Below, piece after piece: positions 22,578 through 34,605 of a stretch of DNA of 64,000 nt. A program made the translations under genes and the position numbers. Source of the stretch: Eupeodes corollae (lineage: Eukaryota > Arthropoda > Insecta > Diptera > Syrphidae); contig NC_079149.1 of NCBI RefSeq assembly GCF_945859685.1, forward strand, positions 125,948,065 through 126,012,064, in the 5' to 3' direction. The notes under the pieces were generated by a model that searched no databases, was not told the DNA's origin, and was given only the letters and a program-made list of their open reading frames with translations. The stretch's first letter is position 1; the number at the start of each line of letters is the position of its first letter.

Positions 22578-23334
22578 TAAGCTGTCATGTTGGCCTGGTA
22601 GCATAGTTTAATGATTTCACGAAACTGCATTCCATTGATCGAGAGCAAATGAACTAAATTATTTTTTGAAATGACGCTTTCGTTAGATTAGGTATTCAGC
22701 TTGTAGAAGTGCCTTTTTAGAACAATGTACTTTTAATTGGCCTTTTGACAGGCCACAACGAAGCAAATTTCCAGAGGTAAAACCAATCAATTTATTTTTG
22801 ATCTAAATCTGTCAAAGCACAAATTGCAATTTTTTTGCATTTCATGGGCCAAAATAAATTGATTTATTTTTGATTTTGGATCTAAACAAAATATTTTGTC
22901 CAAAAAATCGAATTCGTGAAAACTAGATCCACTGGAACACACTCGAACGAGGTGTCAATATTTAAGTTACACTATTACTTTTGTCATAAATAACAAAAAC
23001 AAGAGGTTTTCAATTGACAATTGAATTGAATCCTTTCTGCCAAAAATTTTGAATGAAAAAATGTAGGTAAACATTCTTAAAATTGGAATCACTGAGTCTG
23101 AATGTTGGTAGGAAATTTAAATTAATTTGTGAAAGCTCCTCGTAAAATTCAAATTGACAATTTGGGCAGTGGTTTAAGGACGCGTTCAAAATAAAAGTTT
23201 TACATATAATCTAAATAAAGGTAACTGTGACGTAAGTGTAGTTTCTTTTACTTAAACTTTCTTATAAACTTTATTTACCAGCTTTTGGGTGCGGTTCTAT
23301 GACGTTAACAATTTCATTCTTTCAGCTGTCAAAA
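22578..23334 (+). repeat. long tandem duplication, unit 2
   Basis: Matches unit 1 from TAAGCTGTCATGTTGGCCTG through GATCGAGAGCAAAT, AATCAATTTATTTTTGATCT, CTGCCAAAAATTTTGAA and TCAGCTGTCAAAAT. The segment just before it (TTTGCAATCTCTCTCCGATT, 22,546) recurs near 23,904, which hints at a third, mostly lost unit. Confidence 0.8.
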
Positions 23335-25430
23335 TCATTAGACAGGTTCAGACAACATTAGGAGCTTCAATTGCAGTCAACTTCACTCTTTGAACTTAAA
23401 TTTTGACCAAAGAAACAAGTTAGTTTTTTAAGTTTCATAAATTTCAAATTCAGAATATTACTTCAAGTTCATAGTAAAAAACTACCAAAATCATTATTGT
23501 CTACAGAACACTCCTCAGACTCGCTACAAGTTCATCACGATTTATATTTTGTATCGCTAAGCAATATTACTTATTTCTTTTCCAAATTTCCCAGGAAGCA
23601 TTTTACACGAAGCATTAAATGAAGGTGTGCAGAAAATAAATAAATCATAGAGTAATAAAGTTAAGCTTTCGGTTGAATGAAAAAACATGGCCAATTGTCA
23701 TTTTGACATGAATTGACTTGACTTGATAGTTAGGGAGATTTTTCTTGACTAACTTTCCAGTCAACTGTCCAATAAAGATGCCTTAATTGGAAGGCAATTT
23801 TTTGACAGCTGGCCAATCAGATGCTAGAAACTTTGCCTTACTTGCTGGCCAATCAGGTGCTAGAAACTTGCCTTACTTATATCGTGTTTCATTATTTGGA
23901 AGTTTGCAATCTCTTTCCGATTCGAGATCTGAATATATGAATGTCTTCAAAATGGAAAATAGTGTTTGTTAAAAGAAGATTACTTTGTACAATTAGTTTA
24001 CAAAAATAATAACTACCCAGTTTGAAATTTTGGTAAAGGAATGTTTAAGAGCTTTCTGCTTCAATTCCAGATGCAAATTTATCTTTTTTCTAGAACCAGG
24101 AATTGTCTTATAAAAACAACATAACTTGAACCATCAAAAGCACAGTGACGAAAATTAAGATTTTTCTTCATTTAAATTCGGGCCTTTACGTGACACTTAA
24201 ATTAATTGCTGAAGTGTCAACAGTTCGCCTGCCAACTGACGGTGATCACGTTGGGCTCGTTGGAGGCGACTTATTTTGACGTCTCATAAATGTATCTCCA
24301 GACAGAAATCAAAAAAACAGAATGAACATCGTCGTTGAACGTATTTGATTGAAAAAGTCTTTTGTTGGAAATGTTCAAACAACATAACAGACTTAAATCT
24401 CAATGTTAAGAAAGTAAGGAGTCTATCAGTCTGTAGTTTCCAAAAGAATTCCTTTTTGAAAAGTTAAATATAACTACAATTTTTCAATGTTTTTTATTAT
24501 CCGCTGAGAGTATTTATAAAGATATATACACGCCATCTAGATGTGTGCTATTTCAACATTTTATATGTCCCCTATTTTTCGCCCAGTTTTGACAGATGAA
24601 CACTATTCTGAAACGTCATTCAACGACTTACTTTGTTTAGGAGTCGATATTCAACGAATGAACGCACTGAAATCGTTTCTATGTTTCAAATATGCAGGTT
24701 CATTTTTAGTCAACATTTAAAATAACTTGATAAAACAGCGGGTTTCCTTTGTAATACATTTTTAATCTTATAATTGACATTGACCATAGGTTATTAAAAT
24801 CCACCAGGAAACTGCCTTACACTCTCGCTGTTAATTAGTAAAACAAAGAATCTATTAACTTAGTCTTTTTAAATTAAAATACTTGTGCTCATCTACGACT
24901 AAAGATTATTTTTAAATTTTTGTTTGAATCTTTCTGAGAAAATCACATAACAGAACTAAATAATTTCCATTGTGTCAAACTACTTGTTGCATTTATTGTA
25001 CTAGATTTATCAAATGCACTCATCACAAACGCTTTGATAAAAAATGCACATAACATTCAGTATGGGAACTTACTACAGTACTCGTAACTATGGATTTATT
25101 CAAGATCACACAGCATGTCCGAATGATCAATCAATAGCAATTATTATTGAGATCGAGATCGAGATCGTCCGCCGCCCAACTTTGGCTATATACAAAAAAT
25201 TCACAAAGTGCGAGGTTATTCCATATAGAAAAAATATATATAAAATACCAGCAGCAGCGGGACGGCAGCAACATATTTCTGCAATGAATTGAGGCTTCCA
25301 ATTGCATTTTTTTTTCTAATCAATTTTCTATTAAGTTACACAAAAATTGAGATAGAGAGAAAAAGAACACGGTCTCAATAGTAAAGTACATGAACAAGAA
25401 TATCATATATAAAGTGCATATCGATCGATA
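23335..25430. other. intergenic, nothing recognised
   Basis: AT-rich with many TTTGACA-type motifs. A near-repeat, GCCAATCAGATGCTAGAAAC / GCCAATCAGGTGCTAGAAAC, is at 23,811 and 23,849. A GAGATC run is near 25,149-25,168, and the palindrome ATATCGATCGATAT is at 25,418-25,431. Confidence 0.5.
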
Positions 25431-26362
25431 TACAGGGTGTCTAACAGTAATTTTTCACCAAAAACTTTACAGGTAATTTTGTTCGTTTCCGCTTCCTTTT
25501 TAAGTAAAAGCGGTGTTTTATAATTTGAGTGTTCGTTTTTTAGAGGTATAGAATTTTTAGGTGGCAACACTATTCTAACTGATGGTAATTTTGACAGCTG
25601 TCAAGTGATTATTTTTAGTTTGGTTTAACATTGCAACATGAAAAAACTGACGTCTGTTCAACGAGTTCAAATTTTCCCAAAACAATATTTCATTTGATCC
25701 CAATTTTCATAAGCAAATGTTATTTAGCGATAAAGCTCGATTTTGGTTGAATGGATAAGTCAATAAACAAAAGTGCCGTATTTCATGTGATGATAATCCT
25801 CAAGTGTATGTTAAGACACCGTAACATTCACAAAAACTGACTTGTTGCTACAAATTCAGTGGCAACCAAAGACCTTTTGGCAACTAGCACGAATCAAACA
25901 AATTGGTTCAAATATGCTGGTTTTAAAACTTTGTCTTTTTTATATACAATACAGTAGGCAATTAGATAAGTTAAGCTTACATACTTTTACCTCGTGGCGA
26001 GTAGGGTTCAGGTTAAAATCAAATGACAAAGGAAAAGGAAGTTCGAGAATGAGCATTAACATGACTATTTGGTATACTTTAGGCCTTGGTGGAATAATTG
26101 GTCCGAACGTCCAAACCAAAAATTATATTTGCTAACGTATTTTCTGAAAAAATTATAAAGAAGTTCGAACAAAAACATTAACAACCCCAAACAATATTTG
26201 TAAACCGTTAACCTCATTGGTTAAAATTTCGTAAAGTTTAATAAAAGATTCCAAAAATCATATAAACCGTTATAACTTGAAAAGGAAGCGGAAACGATTA
26301 AAATTACCACTTAAAATTACCGCTTAAAATAAATCTCCAGCGGTTCTGATGGGTCACCCTGC
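25431..26362 (+). mobile_element. mariner-like element, decayed
   Basis: Ends are CAGGGTG (left, 25,433) and CACCCTG (right, to 26,361). Longer inverted segments sit inside them: CGTTTCCGCTTCCTTTTTAAG near 25,485 against its complement near 26,275-26,300. The plus strand holds transposase remnants in shifted frames: a start near 25,638 (KLTSVQRVQIF), then FSDKARFWLNG and, later, LGGIIGP, all typical of mariner-family transposases. Frameshifts and deletions make it inactive. The block 25,535-25,610 is shared with the MITE at 19,710-19,925. Confidence 0.75.
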
Positions 26363-27559
26363 ATTATGATGATGATGGTGCATTCTGTTGTTGTTTTTTT
26401 CAATGTGCGATGGTGTAGTTTTTGACCCATAAAATAGGTCGATACAAATAAAATGAAAATAAATATGTACAAACCTCTCGTCTTATCAGTAGTTAGTTGG
26501 TGCAGTTCAAATAACGTACATTGAAACTGTCATATGGTGTATTTTACTCGTAAAACTAGGCTATGGAATTCTCTAATCAGTTCTTTTCAAAAATGACAAT
26601 TTGCTTAGAAATTTAGAATTTTACAAGAAACTAAACTAAACTCCGACTCTAATGAACTGGTTTAAGCGTCAAGTAATGATTTGTTATAATATTTTACTCT
26701 TTAACAACAAAAGTTGTAATGGTGATTTACGAAGATCTTAATGACTCATAAATATATTTTCAAGGTTACAAGAAATATTCAAATATTTAATTGGCAGATC
26801 TTATTTTAATAAATCCAAAATTTAAAAAAATTAAAAAAAGTTACTTCCTTTAATCCACCACATGAATAGGTTTGTCACGATTTCAATATCGTATTCTTAA
26901 CCCCATTCCCACTAACATGTTGAAAACATTTAAGTTTAGCTTTAAGTAAATTGTAATCTTAACCTTAACATTTAAATACGAATAAACGTAACGTCATAAG
27001 TATGCGTTTCAGGACCTAAACTGACACACAAATTTAAGGAACGTATTAATAATTTTGAAAGATAAATAAATTCACATTAAGCTTTTTGCACAAACAGAAC
27101 AATACTTTTTTTAAAGAATTAAATTGTCCTGGATTCAAATATCGTCTTATAATTTTTCTATTACATCAGGTTTTTAAAATATGCCACTTTGAAAAGTAAC
27201 AACAACCAAAAGCGGTTTTTTCAAACTTAAATAAAATAATCATTAACAATGGATCATATGATGATTTTGCAGGGTTCAAATCCTTGCCTTTTAGATACAG
27301 TAAATCCTAGTTTCTAGAAATTTTCATAAGTATTCATTTAACTCCGTATTAAGTTTTGAGAAACTTCGAATTCATTGCTTTCATTTGAAGAATACGTTTC
27401 GGAGTATTGTAAAGAGTTCATTTTCGAATCCGAACTTTGATTTTGATTGTCCAAAATTGATATATGTATGTATTTCAAAAACTTGATGTTATGATTCGTT
27501 ACTTAAATAAAATACTTTAGAATAAATAGTTAAGCGTTTCATTAATCTAAGAACTTTTG
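26363..27559. other. intergenic, AT-rich
   Basis: No gene or repeat recognised. Confidence 0.5.
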
Positions 27560-27920
27560 AAGGTTCAAAATCCTGTTGAAACCAAATGTTGCCAATATCC
27601 TTGTCCTCCTTTTGTGAACAAAAATTCGTTCAACATGGCCCGATAACAATCGCCATTGGCTGTAACAGCCACCAAACAGTGACTCATTTTGGGTGCATCG
27701 GCTTATCAATGTATGGGTGCGAGTTTTCTGTGCCCCAAATGCCACAATTTGTTTACATACCCGCCAAGATCAAAATGGGCTTTATCTGAAGAGATGATTT
27801 TTGTTGGCAAAATCGGCATCTTCTCTAAGCGTTTTCCCAGTATTGTTCAAGCGTATAGGTACACAACCATATTCGTTCAGCGGAAGGATAAAACTTATTA
27901 TCTGTCAAATCAGACATGAG
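27560..27920 (-). pseudogene. mariner-like transposase fragment
   Basis: Minus-strand translation across shifted frames gives a DFANK segment, then FDLGGYVNK, then AVTANGDCYRAMLNEFLFTK, the order seen in insect mariner transposases around the first and second catalytic regions. Stops and frameshifts separate the pieces and no inverted ends were found, so this is an old fragment. Confidence 0.75.
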
Positions 27921-28397
27921 CTAAGTGTTACCATTTCTGAAATAAGCACTAGTTAAAAAAAAAGTTTAGATTGTGGACCCTATATTTAAAATTAAAATAT
28001 TGAAAACAGGGACTAAGGGTTTTGAAAACCATCACGAATTTAAATGAACAAAAAAAAAAAAAACTTCATAAATTTTTTTAAAGATATGATTTTGGATTCG
28101 GGTTTGAATTAAGAATTATTCACATGTGTACAAGACCAACGAACGAACAAATATTCGTCGATTTTGAAATTTCGCGAATGGAGTTTGACAAGGAGCCACA
28201 GCTAAACACCATTCACCACTCACATTTTGTCATTCATATGTCGTACTACTATTTTAAGGGCATTACTAGTTTAGGGCCATTAAAACCCATCAGTACAGTT
28301 TGATTGATTGCTAGAAACAAAAACTTTTCAAATCAGTTTAATCAATCGATCAGTTTTTAGCCTTCGAATTTTAAAGATTCCCAAAAACAAAAAAAAA

Positions 28398-29276
28398 GAG
28401 CTGGGGAAGCTACCCACACTGATAACTTCCCACAGTGTTTTACGTGGCAAATAATAGCTGATCAAAAACAGCTGAGATGTCAAAAAAGAATTCATAGGTA
28501 TCCAAGAATTTCTGTTGTATGTAGGATTCTGACACAACAGCTGATTCACCACATGGTTAAATTTCAAGAAACTTGAAAATTGATTTCAACTTTTTGTATT
28601 TAAAGAAGCTTTTTGTATTTTTAGACGAAGAAGAAGCTATTTACCTCCGAATTTCAGAAGGTAATTATGATCTATTTTTTTAAACTTCAAAATCGGCTTA
28701 TTTTGTCCTCGTCTTGTAGATGACTAATTTGCTAGGACAGTTAAATTATCCATTAAATGTTTTATCTTACAACAATTTTGACTTCAAACCTTAATGGCTG
28801 AATCACAAACACGCTTCAGCTTCGGCTTCGTCTGCGTTACGGTGGACCTGCTTTGAGGTTGCTTTGAATGACATTCCTATTATTTCATCCCTCCAAAGAG
28901 CAAATATTTTGTTTGTTGACATTTTTTTACAGCTGTTGAGCTGTCAAACAAAGCAAATGTTCAGATAATTGAACTAGAGCTTCCGTTTGGAGTCACATTA
29001 CGTTGCATTACGTTCTTTTCCTTAGGATTGTCAAACAAAACGTGAGGTCGAAGCTCCATTGTGATAGCATGCATTGAATTCCTATGGCTGAACTAGTAAA
29101 CGTCAGGCGAAGCCGAAGCTGAAGCGTGTTTGTGTTTCATCCATGAATGTTTCTCTACTTTTTGTGAACAGCTCAACGTTTTTTTTATTTTTTGACAGCT
29201 ATCCAACTCGTTCAACAAGGTATCTAAAAATCCACCTATCCAAGATACCCTATCTAACACGAGATTGAACGCAGCC
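28398..29276 (-). mobile_element. MITE family A, diverged copy interrupted by MITE family B
   Basis: The segment 29,201-29,276 is the reverse complement of the left end of the element at 2,954 (ends TTGAACGCAGCC). Bases 28,430-28,620 match the reverse complement of its interior (GAAATCAATTTTCAAGTTT, CAGCTGTT, ACGTAAAACAC). The family B MITE at 28,798-29,139 lies between the two. The far inverted end near 28,400 is not clearly preserved. Confidence 0.6.
28798..29139. mobile_element. MITE family B, copy 2
   Basis: A 342-bp relative of the element at 7,454, with the interior inverted. Ends: CTGAATCACAAACACGCTTC on the left and GAAGCGTGTTTGTGTTTCA on the right. Interior blocks GTGATAGCATGCATTGAATT and GTCAAACAAAACGTGAGGT match copy 1. 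Confidence 0.85.
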
Positions 29277-29289
29277 AATGAAGATGGAG

Positions 29290-30120
29290 AATGCACGCTG
29301 CTCTATCAAGGTTTGAAAGGATTTCACCGATGGTTTTGATTTCAAAAAAGACAAGGTTTAAGACAAGGCGATCCTCTTTCATACGACTTCTTTAACATCT
29401 TTCTGGAAAGAATTATGTAAAACTCAATCGTCTAAACTTGAGCCACAATCTTCCGATGGGTTTTAATAGTCCGTCCAATAACTCGGATATGCCGATATTA
29501 ATAACATAATTGGAAGATCAAAACGGAATGTCAGTGGTTTCTGAGTATTACAAAGAAAGCTGAAAAAATGGGTTTAGTGGTAAATGAATGAGCTTATGAC
29601 CAAGCATAAGCTGTTATCCAGACAAAGCTTCATTATGAAAAGCTATAACTTTGAAGTAGTTAAGGACTTTGTCTACCTACTTACAAAGACGCCACTATAA
29701 ATTCAGACAACGACACCTGCGCTGAAATCAAACGAATAATTCTTTGGACTAAGAAGGCAATTGAGTAGTATAAACTTCTCTCTCGAGCAATTCAAGTCAC
29801 TTTCTGAGACACCGTTTTTCATTTATGGAGTCTAGGCTTGGGCCTTGTCAAGGCAAGATAAGAAGGTCTTAGTAGGTTTCGAGAGAAAAATTCTTGAGGT
29901 GATTTTTGGTCCTGTCTGCATAGATGGGGAGTGGATGAGAAGATAAATAACGACGAGCAATTTAGGCCTTACAGCAACATTGACCTATAGCCAAAAGAAT
30001 TAATGAAGACCGCGACTGTTATAGGGAACACCTGAACCAACTTGGCGTACAAAATTGAAGAAAGCTAGCTAGAACAAAGTTGGCTGCTGGCCCATATTGG
30101 TTAAAGCCCTGGTCCGTAGC
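29290..30120 (+). pseudogene. LINE reverse transcriptase remnant
   Basis: Plus-strand pieces in shifting frames read KTRQGLRQGDPLS, a typical reverse transcriptase motif, then a YAD-like remnant of the active-site box, a KKAEKMGLVVNE-like segment, and a CAEIKRI segment. Stops are frequent. The order matches RTE/CR1-type LINEs, but this copy is more decayed than that at 10,736-13,446 and may be another family. Confidence 0.7.
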
Positions 30121-30194
30121 ACCACTTTAAGCAAGTTAATAGTTTTGTATGACAACACAATGTTTAATATAAAATTTAACTGAAATCGATAGCG

Positions 30195-30420
30195 TCATTA
30201 GTACTACCTTGGCTACAACGAGGTAGTGGTCCGAGTCGATGTTAGCTCCTGGGAAAGTTCGGACATCCATGATGCTGAGAGCGTGTCTGGCGTCGTTCGC
30301 AATATGGTCAATCTGGTTGACGGTAGATTGATCTGGAGAAGTCCAAGTTCCTTTGTGGATGTTGAGGTGTGAAAAACGCGTACTGGCTACCATGACGTTT
30401 CGTGACGCAGCAAAATAACG
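30195..30420 (-). pseudogene. RTE-like LINE endonuclease fragment, copy C
   Basis: A minus-strand fragment matching part of the endonuclease of LINE copy A: HLNIHKGTWTSPDQSTVNQI and later DSDHYLVVAKV, the conserved end of an AP endonuclease fold. Only about 225 bases are present. Confidence 0.85.
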
Positions 30421-31407
30421 TTAGGTATTGGTTCGTGAAATATTTGGTGCCAACAAAATGTTAATCATCAACAAATCTACTCACTGCGTTTTGTTTTAAA
30501 ACCTTCCTGCATACTTTTATATTATTATCTGTAAAACAAGATTTATTTGAATTCAATATTTCTGCGGGTTCTCGAGATATGGTCGTCGTAAAAAGTTATA
30601 CGGAAACGTTGTGAAGAATTGGAAAATCAATTTGAAAATTTTGATAGTTCCATTTCTAAGTATAAATAAAACGTTTATCTTATTTTGCCGATATGGCAAA
30701 AAAGTGGACATCAGAATAGGAAACACAAACGAACTCAAAATGTTAAGTATTTCGAAGTTGTGTGAAAATCCCTTTTATCGTTCGGTGTTTAATAAACAGG
30801 AGCACTGCGTAAGCAGAAAGTCTCAACTTGATACAAACAAACTAAAAATAAACCTCCATTTATATGTTAAGATGCTTTTTTTTATTATTGAGTAAACTAT
30901 TTAGTCTGAATTATTATTTGTCTAACAAATTTGTGATGAACAAAATAAAAGAAAAATAAACAAAAACAATAAAAAAAGAAATACTTCTGTGAAAAAGGAA
31001 CATTATCAATTTGTTTGAATTTTTGTTATTTACAACAACAAAATCCTGTTTCTTAATAAATCCTACCTATGCAGTTTTATTTTTGCATAAATACATGAAC
31101 ATACATACTTCAACTTATGTATGCATTTAATTTAAATTTTAATGTTAATTTGCATTAAATATAAATTCTTCATAACAACAGCGTTAAAAATTAAAAAACT
31201 AAAAGAAAACGAAATACTTAAACAAAAATTATGCATGTAAATTAAAATTTAATAGAAAAACGCAATGACTTTGAATTTGAATGAATAGTTATGAATGAGA
31301 GCGTGTGTGTGTTTGTGTGTTGAGATGTGTTTTTAAATATTTGATTTGAATAATGACGACGAATTCGTTTTTCTTAAATACCACAGATACGAGAGAAATA
31401 AACAGAA
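30421..31407. other. intergenic and DnaJ-H 3' flank
   Basis: The first 200 bases are a diverged copy of the module at 600-948. The rest is AT-rich. The complement of AATAAA at about 31,075-31,080 is a plausible poly(A) signal for DnaJ-H. Confidence 0.4.
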
Positions 31408-32849
31408 TTACGAGAAGGCGCACTGCGCCGCTGCCGCTTCATCATCGGTTGCATCGTACTCATCGCTGGACTGAACCTCCTCGAGGAATACCTCCTGCAC
31501 ATATTCGCCCTCGGGCATTACAAATGGTATCCGAGGTGGAAGGAGTTCCTCGATCTTCTTCATCACCTCCTCGTCTGCAAAATAGTCTGGGGGCATTTCC
31601 ACGAGGAAGGATATCATAAGATCTCCCCGTTCGAATGGATTGTTCTTTTTGGGCATTCCTTCGCCCTTGATCAACTTCATGGAACTGGGTTTGATTACTT
31701 GGCCAGGCTCGGTGCGGAATACCAACTCTCGGCCGTCCATGTGGGTGAATGAATACTCGAGGCCGCAAAGTGCTTGAACTAGAGAGATCTGCACATTGGG
31801 CATAAGTAAGTCGTTGAGCTTGCGCTGGAATATTTCATGTTGTTCTTGTTGTAGAATGACGATGAGGTGCCCTCGGTCGCCCTTCAAGCTCTGATGGCCT
31901 TCAGAACGGAAGGGGATCTTCTCGGCATGCTGCATGCCCTTCTCGATGGCAACCTCGATGCTGGTATCCTTTTCGATAAGACCCTTGCCCGAGCACTCTT
32001 TGCATTGAAATTCCTCTTCAAGAAACTTGCCACGTCCATGGCATACATCACAGCGCTGCAATTTTAAAAATCAAAGTTAGAATGAGTTTTTATGTAAGTA
32101 AGAAGGGTTGAATGAAAAACCTACCCCTGATACTATGATGCCCATAGTTGTGCGGTAGCCGAGGCCTCCACAATCAGCGCAGGGTTTTTCTTTGCTGGTA
32201 TCACCCCCAGTGCCCGAGCAGTCAGTGCAAACTTCCATGCGGGTATATTCAAGTGTCTTCGACGGATTTCCATTATACAGCTCTTCTAGGGTGACTGGAA
32301 GTGCTATCTGCAGGTCATTGGTGCTGCCGAACGAGAAAAATCTGGCGAAGAGACTCTCAGTGTCCATGCCACTGCTGCTGGCACCCTCCTGCAATCCCTT
32401 GATGCCATATCTATCGTAGATTTGACGTTTCTCGGGGTCAGATAGGACTTCATACGCAAATGAAATTTCCTTAAATTTATCACCTGCCTCTGGATTCTTA
32501 TCCGGATGAAATTCTTTAGCCAATCTTCTGTAATTCTATTATTTTTTCATACAAAACAAAAAAAAATCTGTGTTACAAAACTTTTTAGCCAGAGTGTATT
32601 GTGGAACTCATTTGGAGTTCGCCATTTTTTCATTTGACTTTTTCCAATTATTTTTTTTCCGTTCACACTAAACAATGAACAATTTTTCCTTTTATTTTTC
32701 TTTTGTTACGTAAACAAATACAATTGATTTTTATAATTAAGTAAATTATTTAAATTATCTAATTAACGATTTACCTTTTTTATTTCAGCATCTGTTGCAT
32801 TTTTGCCAACTTCTAGCAAATCATAAAGTGAGACATCGTTTTCGTCCAT
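31408..32849 (-). CDS. DnaJ-H: type I (DNAJA) J-domain co-chaperone, DnaJ-H-like
   Basis: An Hsp40 co-chaperone that stimulates Hsp70 ATPase and delivers unfolded clients, mainly in the cytosol. Three exons: 32,849-32,775, 32,535-32,125 and 32,055-31,408, all phase 0 with GT-AG introns, giving 377 aa. The start is the ATG at 32,849 (MDENDVSLYDLL). Visible domains: J domain (about 6-70) with HPD at 35-37; a short linker unusually poor in Gly-Phe; four CxxC zinc motifs (C128/C131, C144/C147, C164/C167, C180/C183); C-terminal substrate domains. It ends in CAFS, a CaaX-type prenylation signal as in DNAJA proteins. Domain order and length are normal for type I. It is divergent from Sirt1, the arrangement I recall from Drosophila melanogaster. 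DnaJ-H rather than Droj2 is chosen from wording such as AKEFHPDKNP and KEISFAYEVLSDPEKR. Confidence 0.93.
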
Positions 32850-34605
32850 CACAAATTAGCGCTCTATTTAATTTTGTTTTAGCCACCGAAATAAGACTAA
32901 ATGTATGGATAAACGAGTTTAGAGTTTATTTGTTTAGATATGAAGTTATAAATATTCGAAATTTTGTTTAATTAGCGAATGTCTGGCGATTTTTCTGAGG
33001 AAAACTGGAAGATAAACCAAGAAAATTTATGGAACTCTAAGCAATCTGTCAAAAAATTTGTACTGTCGTGTTTTGACAGATAGTGTTATAAGGCGGTATT
33101 TGTGGAATGTGGATTTGCTTATTATGTTTGAGGTTGTATGTGCACTTTGATAGTGCTGAATAGAAAATTGTTTTAAAAACTGTCATTTAGTGTATGACCA
33201 ACTTTAGGTAAGAGAATCAAGTTGAATAAATGACTGGATTTGTGTTAAAACTAAATTTTAAACATTTGTTACTTGGCTTTCAACTCTTTTTTAAAAGATA
33301 AGTTTTATGGGTTTTATGTCGATCAAAAATGTAAAAGTATCATAATAAATAAATAAATTAGTTGGTGCACCAATCCATTAGGACCTAGGACCTAGTGACC
33401 TACAACTTTTAACCATTCCTGTGTACGAGTAATGTTATCAGGGTTAGGGGGGACATACAGTTTTAAGCCGAATTCGAGTGGCTTATTTAAGAAAGATGAC
33501 AAGAGTTACTCTTAAGGGATTTGTCAATTCCTCGCAAGAGGCGTACCTGTGGAAAAAAAAAACTTTAGGTGACACCAAGCCCTTTAAAGTGACAGTCCTA
33601 TACACTAACCATCACGCACATAAAAGTTGTAAATATGTCAAAATACTAACTTTCATTTCTTAATTCTAACATATATGTGACTTCTTTCCTTTAAATTTGC
33701 CTTATCTACAGGCTCTAGCTACGCTACAAGGCTATGCAATCATTGTTTCTTAACACCAAATCAAAATTGTTCTTTCACTTAATAAATGTGGAATTTCTGG
33801 TCGATAAAAACTTTAAAGAGAATTCAATTACATTTTTAACCTTCAACCTTAAACTTTGAAATTTTTCAAATTAAATCTCGAATTTAATTTTGAAGGGGAT
33901 AAAAGTCAAAAATCTATAAGAGACTATCTGCAACTCATTATTCATCTGTTATTATCATCATAAATATAAACCAAATGACATTTCAATCAAATGAAAACAT
34001 TTGAAAGATAATTAGACCTTTTTTGTTATTCTGTTAGAATTACAAAACAAAAATTAGAGCTGGCAAATAACTAAGTGAATTGCAATTTTTGTTATTGACT
34101 AACAAATCTGTTACGAAATGTAAGAAATCTGAACACAAAAAATCTTCTAAAAATCACATTTTTGTTACATTTGATCAAGGAAATGTTCTAAATCGGAAAA
34201 TCAAAGAGGAAGAAAGCAAAGCAAAGCTTTTCTGACTTTTGGGTGGTGAATTCTGTATATTTGTTTGACTGCTCCATGACCAATTATAAGGAAAATTATC
34301 ACGAATTCGAAAAACAAACAATAACTTACAAAAAATATTAAAATTAAAAAACCTGTTCAATTTCACCCCAGAATAAACAAACACTCTAATTTGTATGCAC
34401 TTGGCAGTGCCCTCATCTATTTGACAGCTTTCCATTTGCAGAACGAACAGATTTTGGTCGGCCATTTTTGTGAATGTCAGCCATCACGTCATTTGTAGTT
34501 TAGTTAGTGTGTGTCAAGTAATGCAGAAAAAAGTCAAAATATTAAAATTAAATTCCAAATTTCACCAATTTAATTAAATTCAATCAAAATAAAAACACCA
34601 TCAAA
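32850..34605. promoter_or_regulatory. shared upstream region of DnaJ-H and Sirt1
   Basis: The 1,756 bases between two divergent start codons must contain both promoters and 5' leaders. TTTGACAG and TGTCA motifs cluster at 33,045-33,085 and 34,420-34,510. A SINE copy occupies about 33,360-33,625. I could not place transcription starts. Confidence 0.55.
33360..33625 (-). mobile_element. tRNA-derived SINE, copy 3, diverged
   Basis: Same family and orientation as 16,592-16,920, recognisable by CTAGTGACCTACAAC, AACCATTCCTGTGTACGAGT, GTCAATTCCTCGCAAGAGGC and, at the tRNA-like head, CACTAACCATCACG. Box B is degraded. It lies in the gap between the DnaJ-H and Sirt1 starts. Confidence 0.85.
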
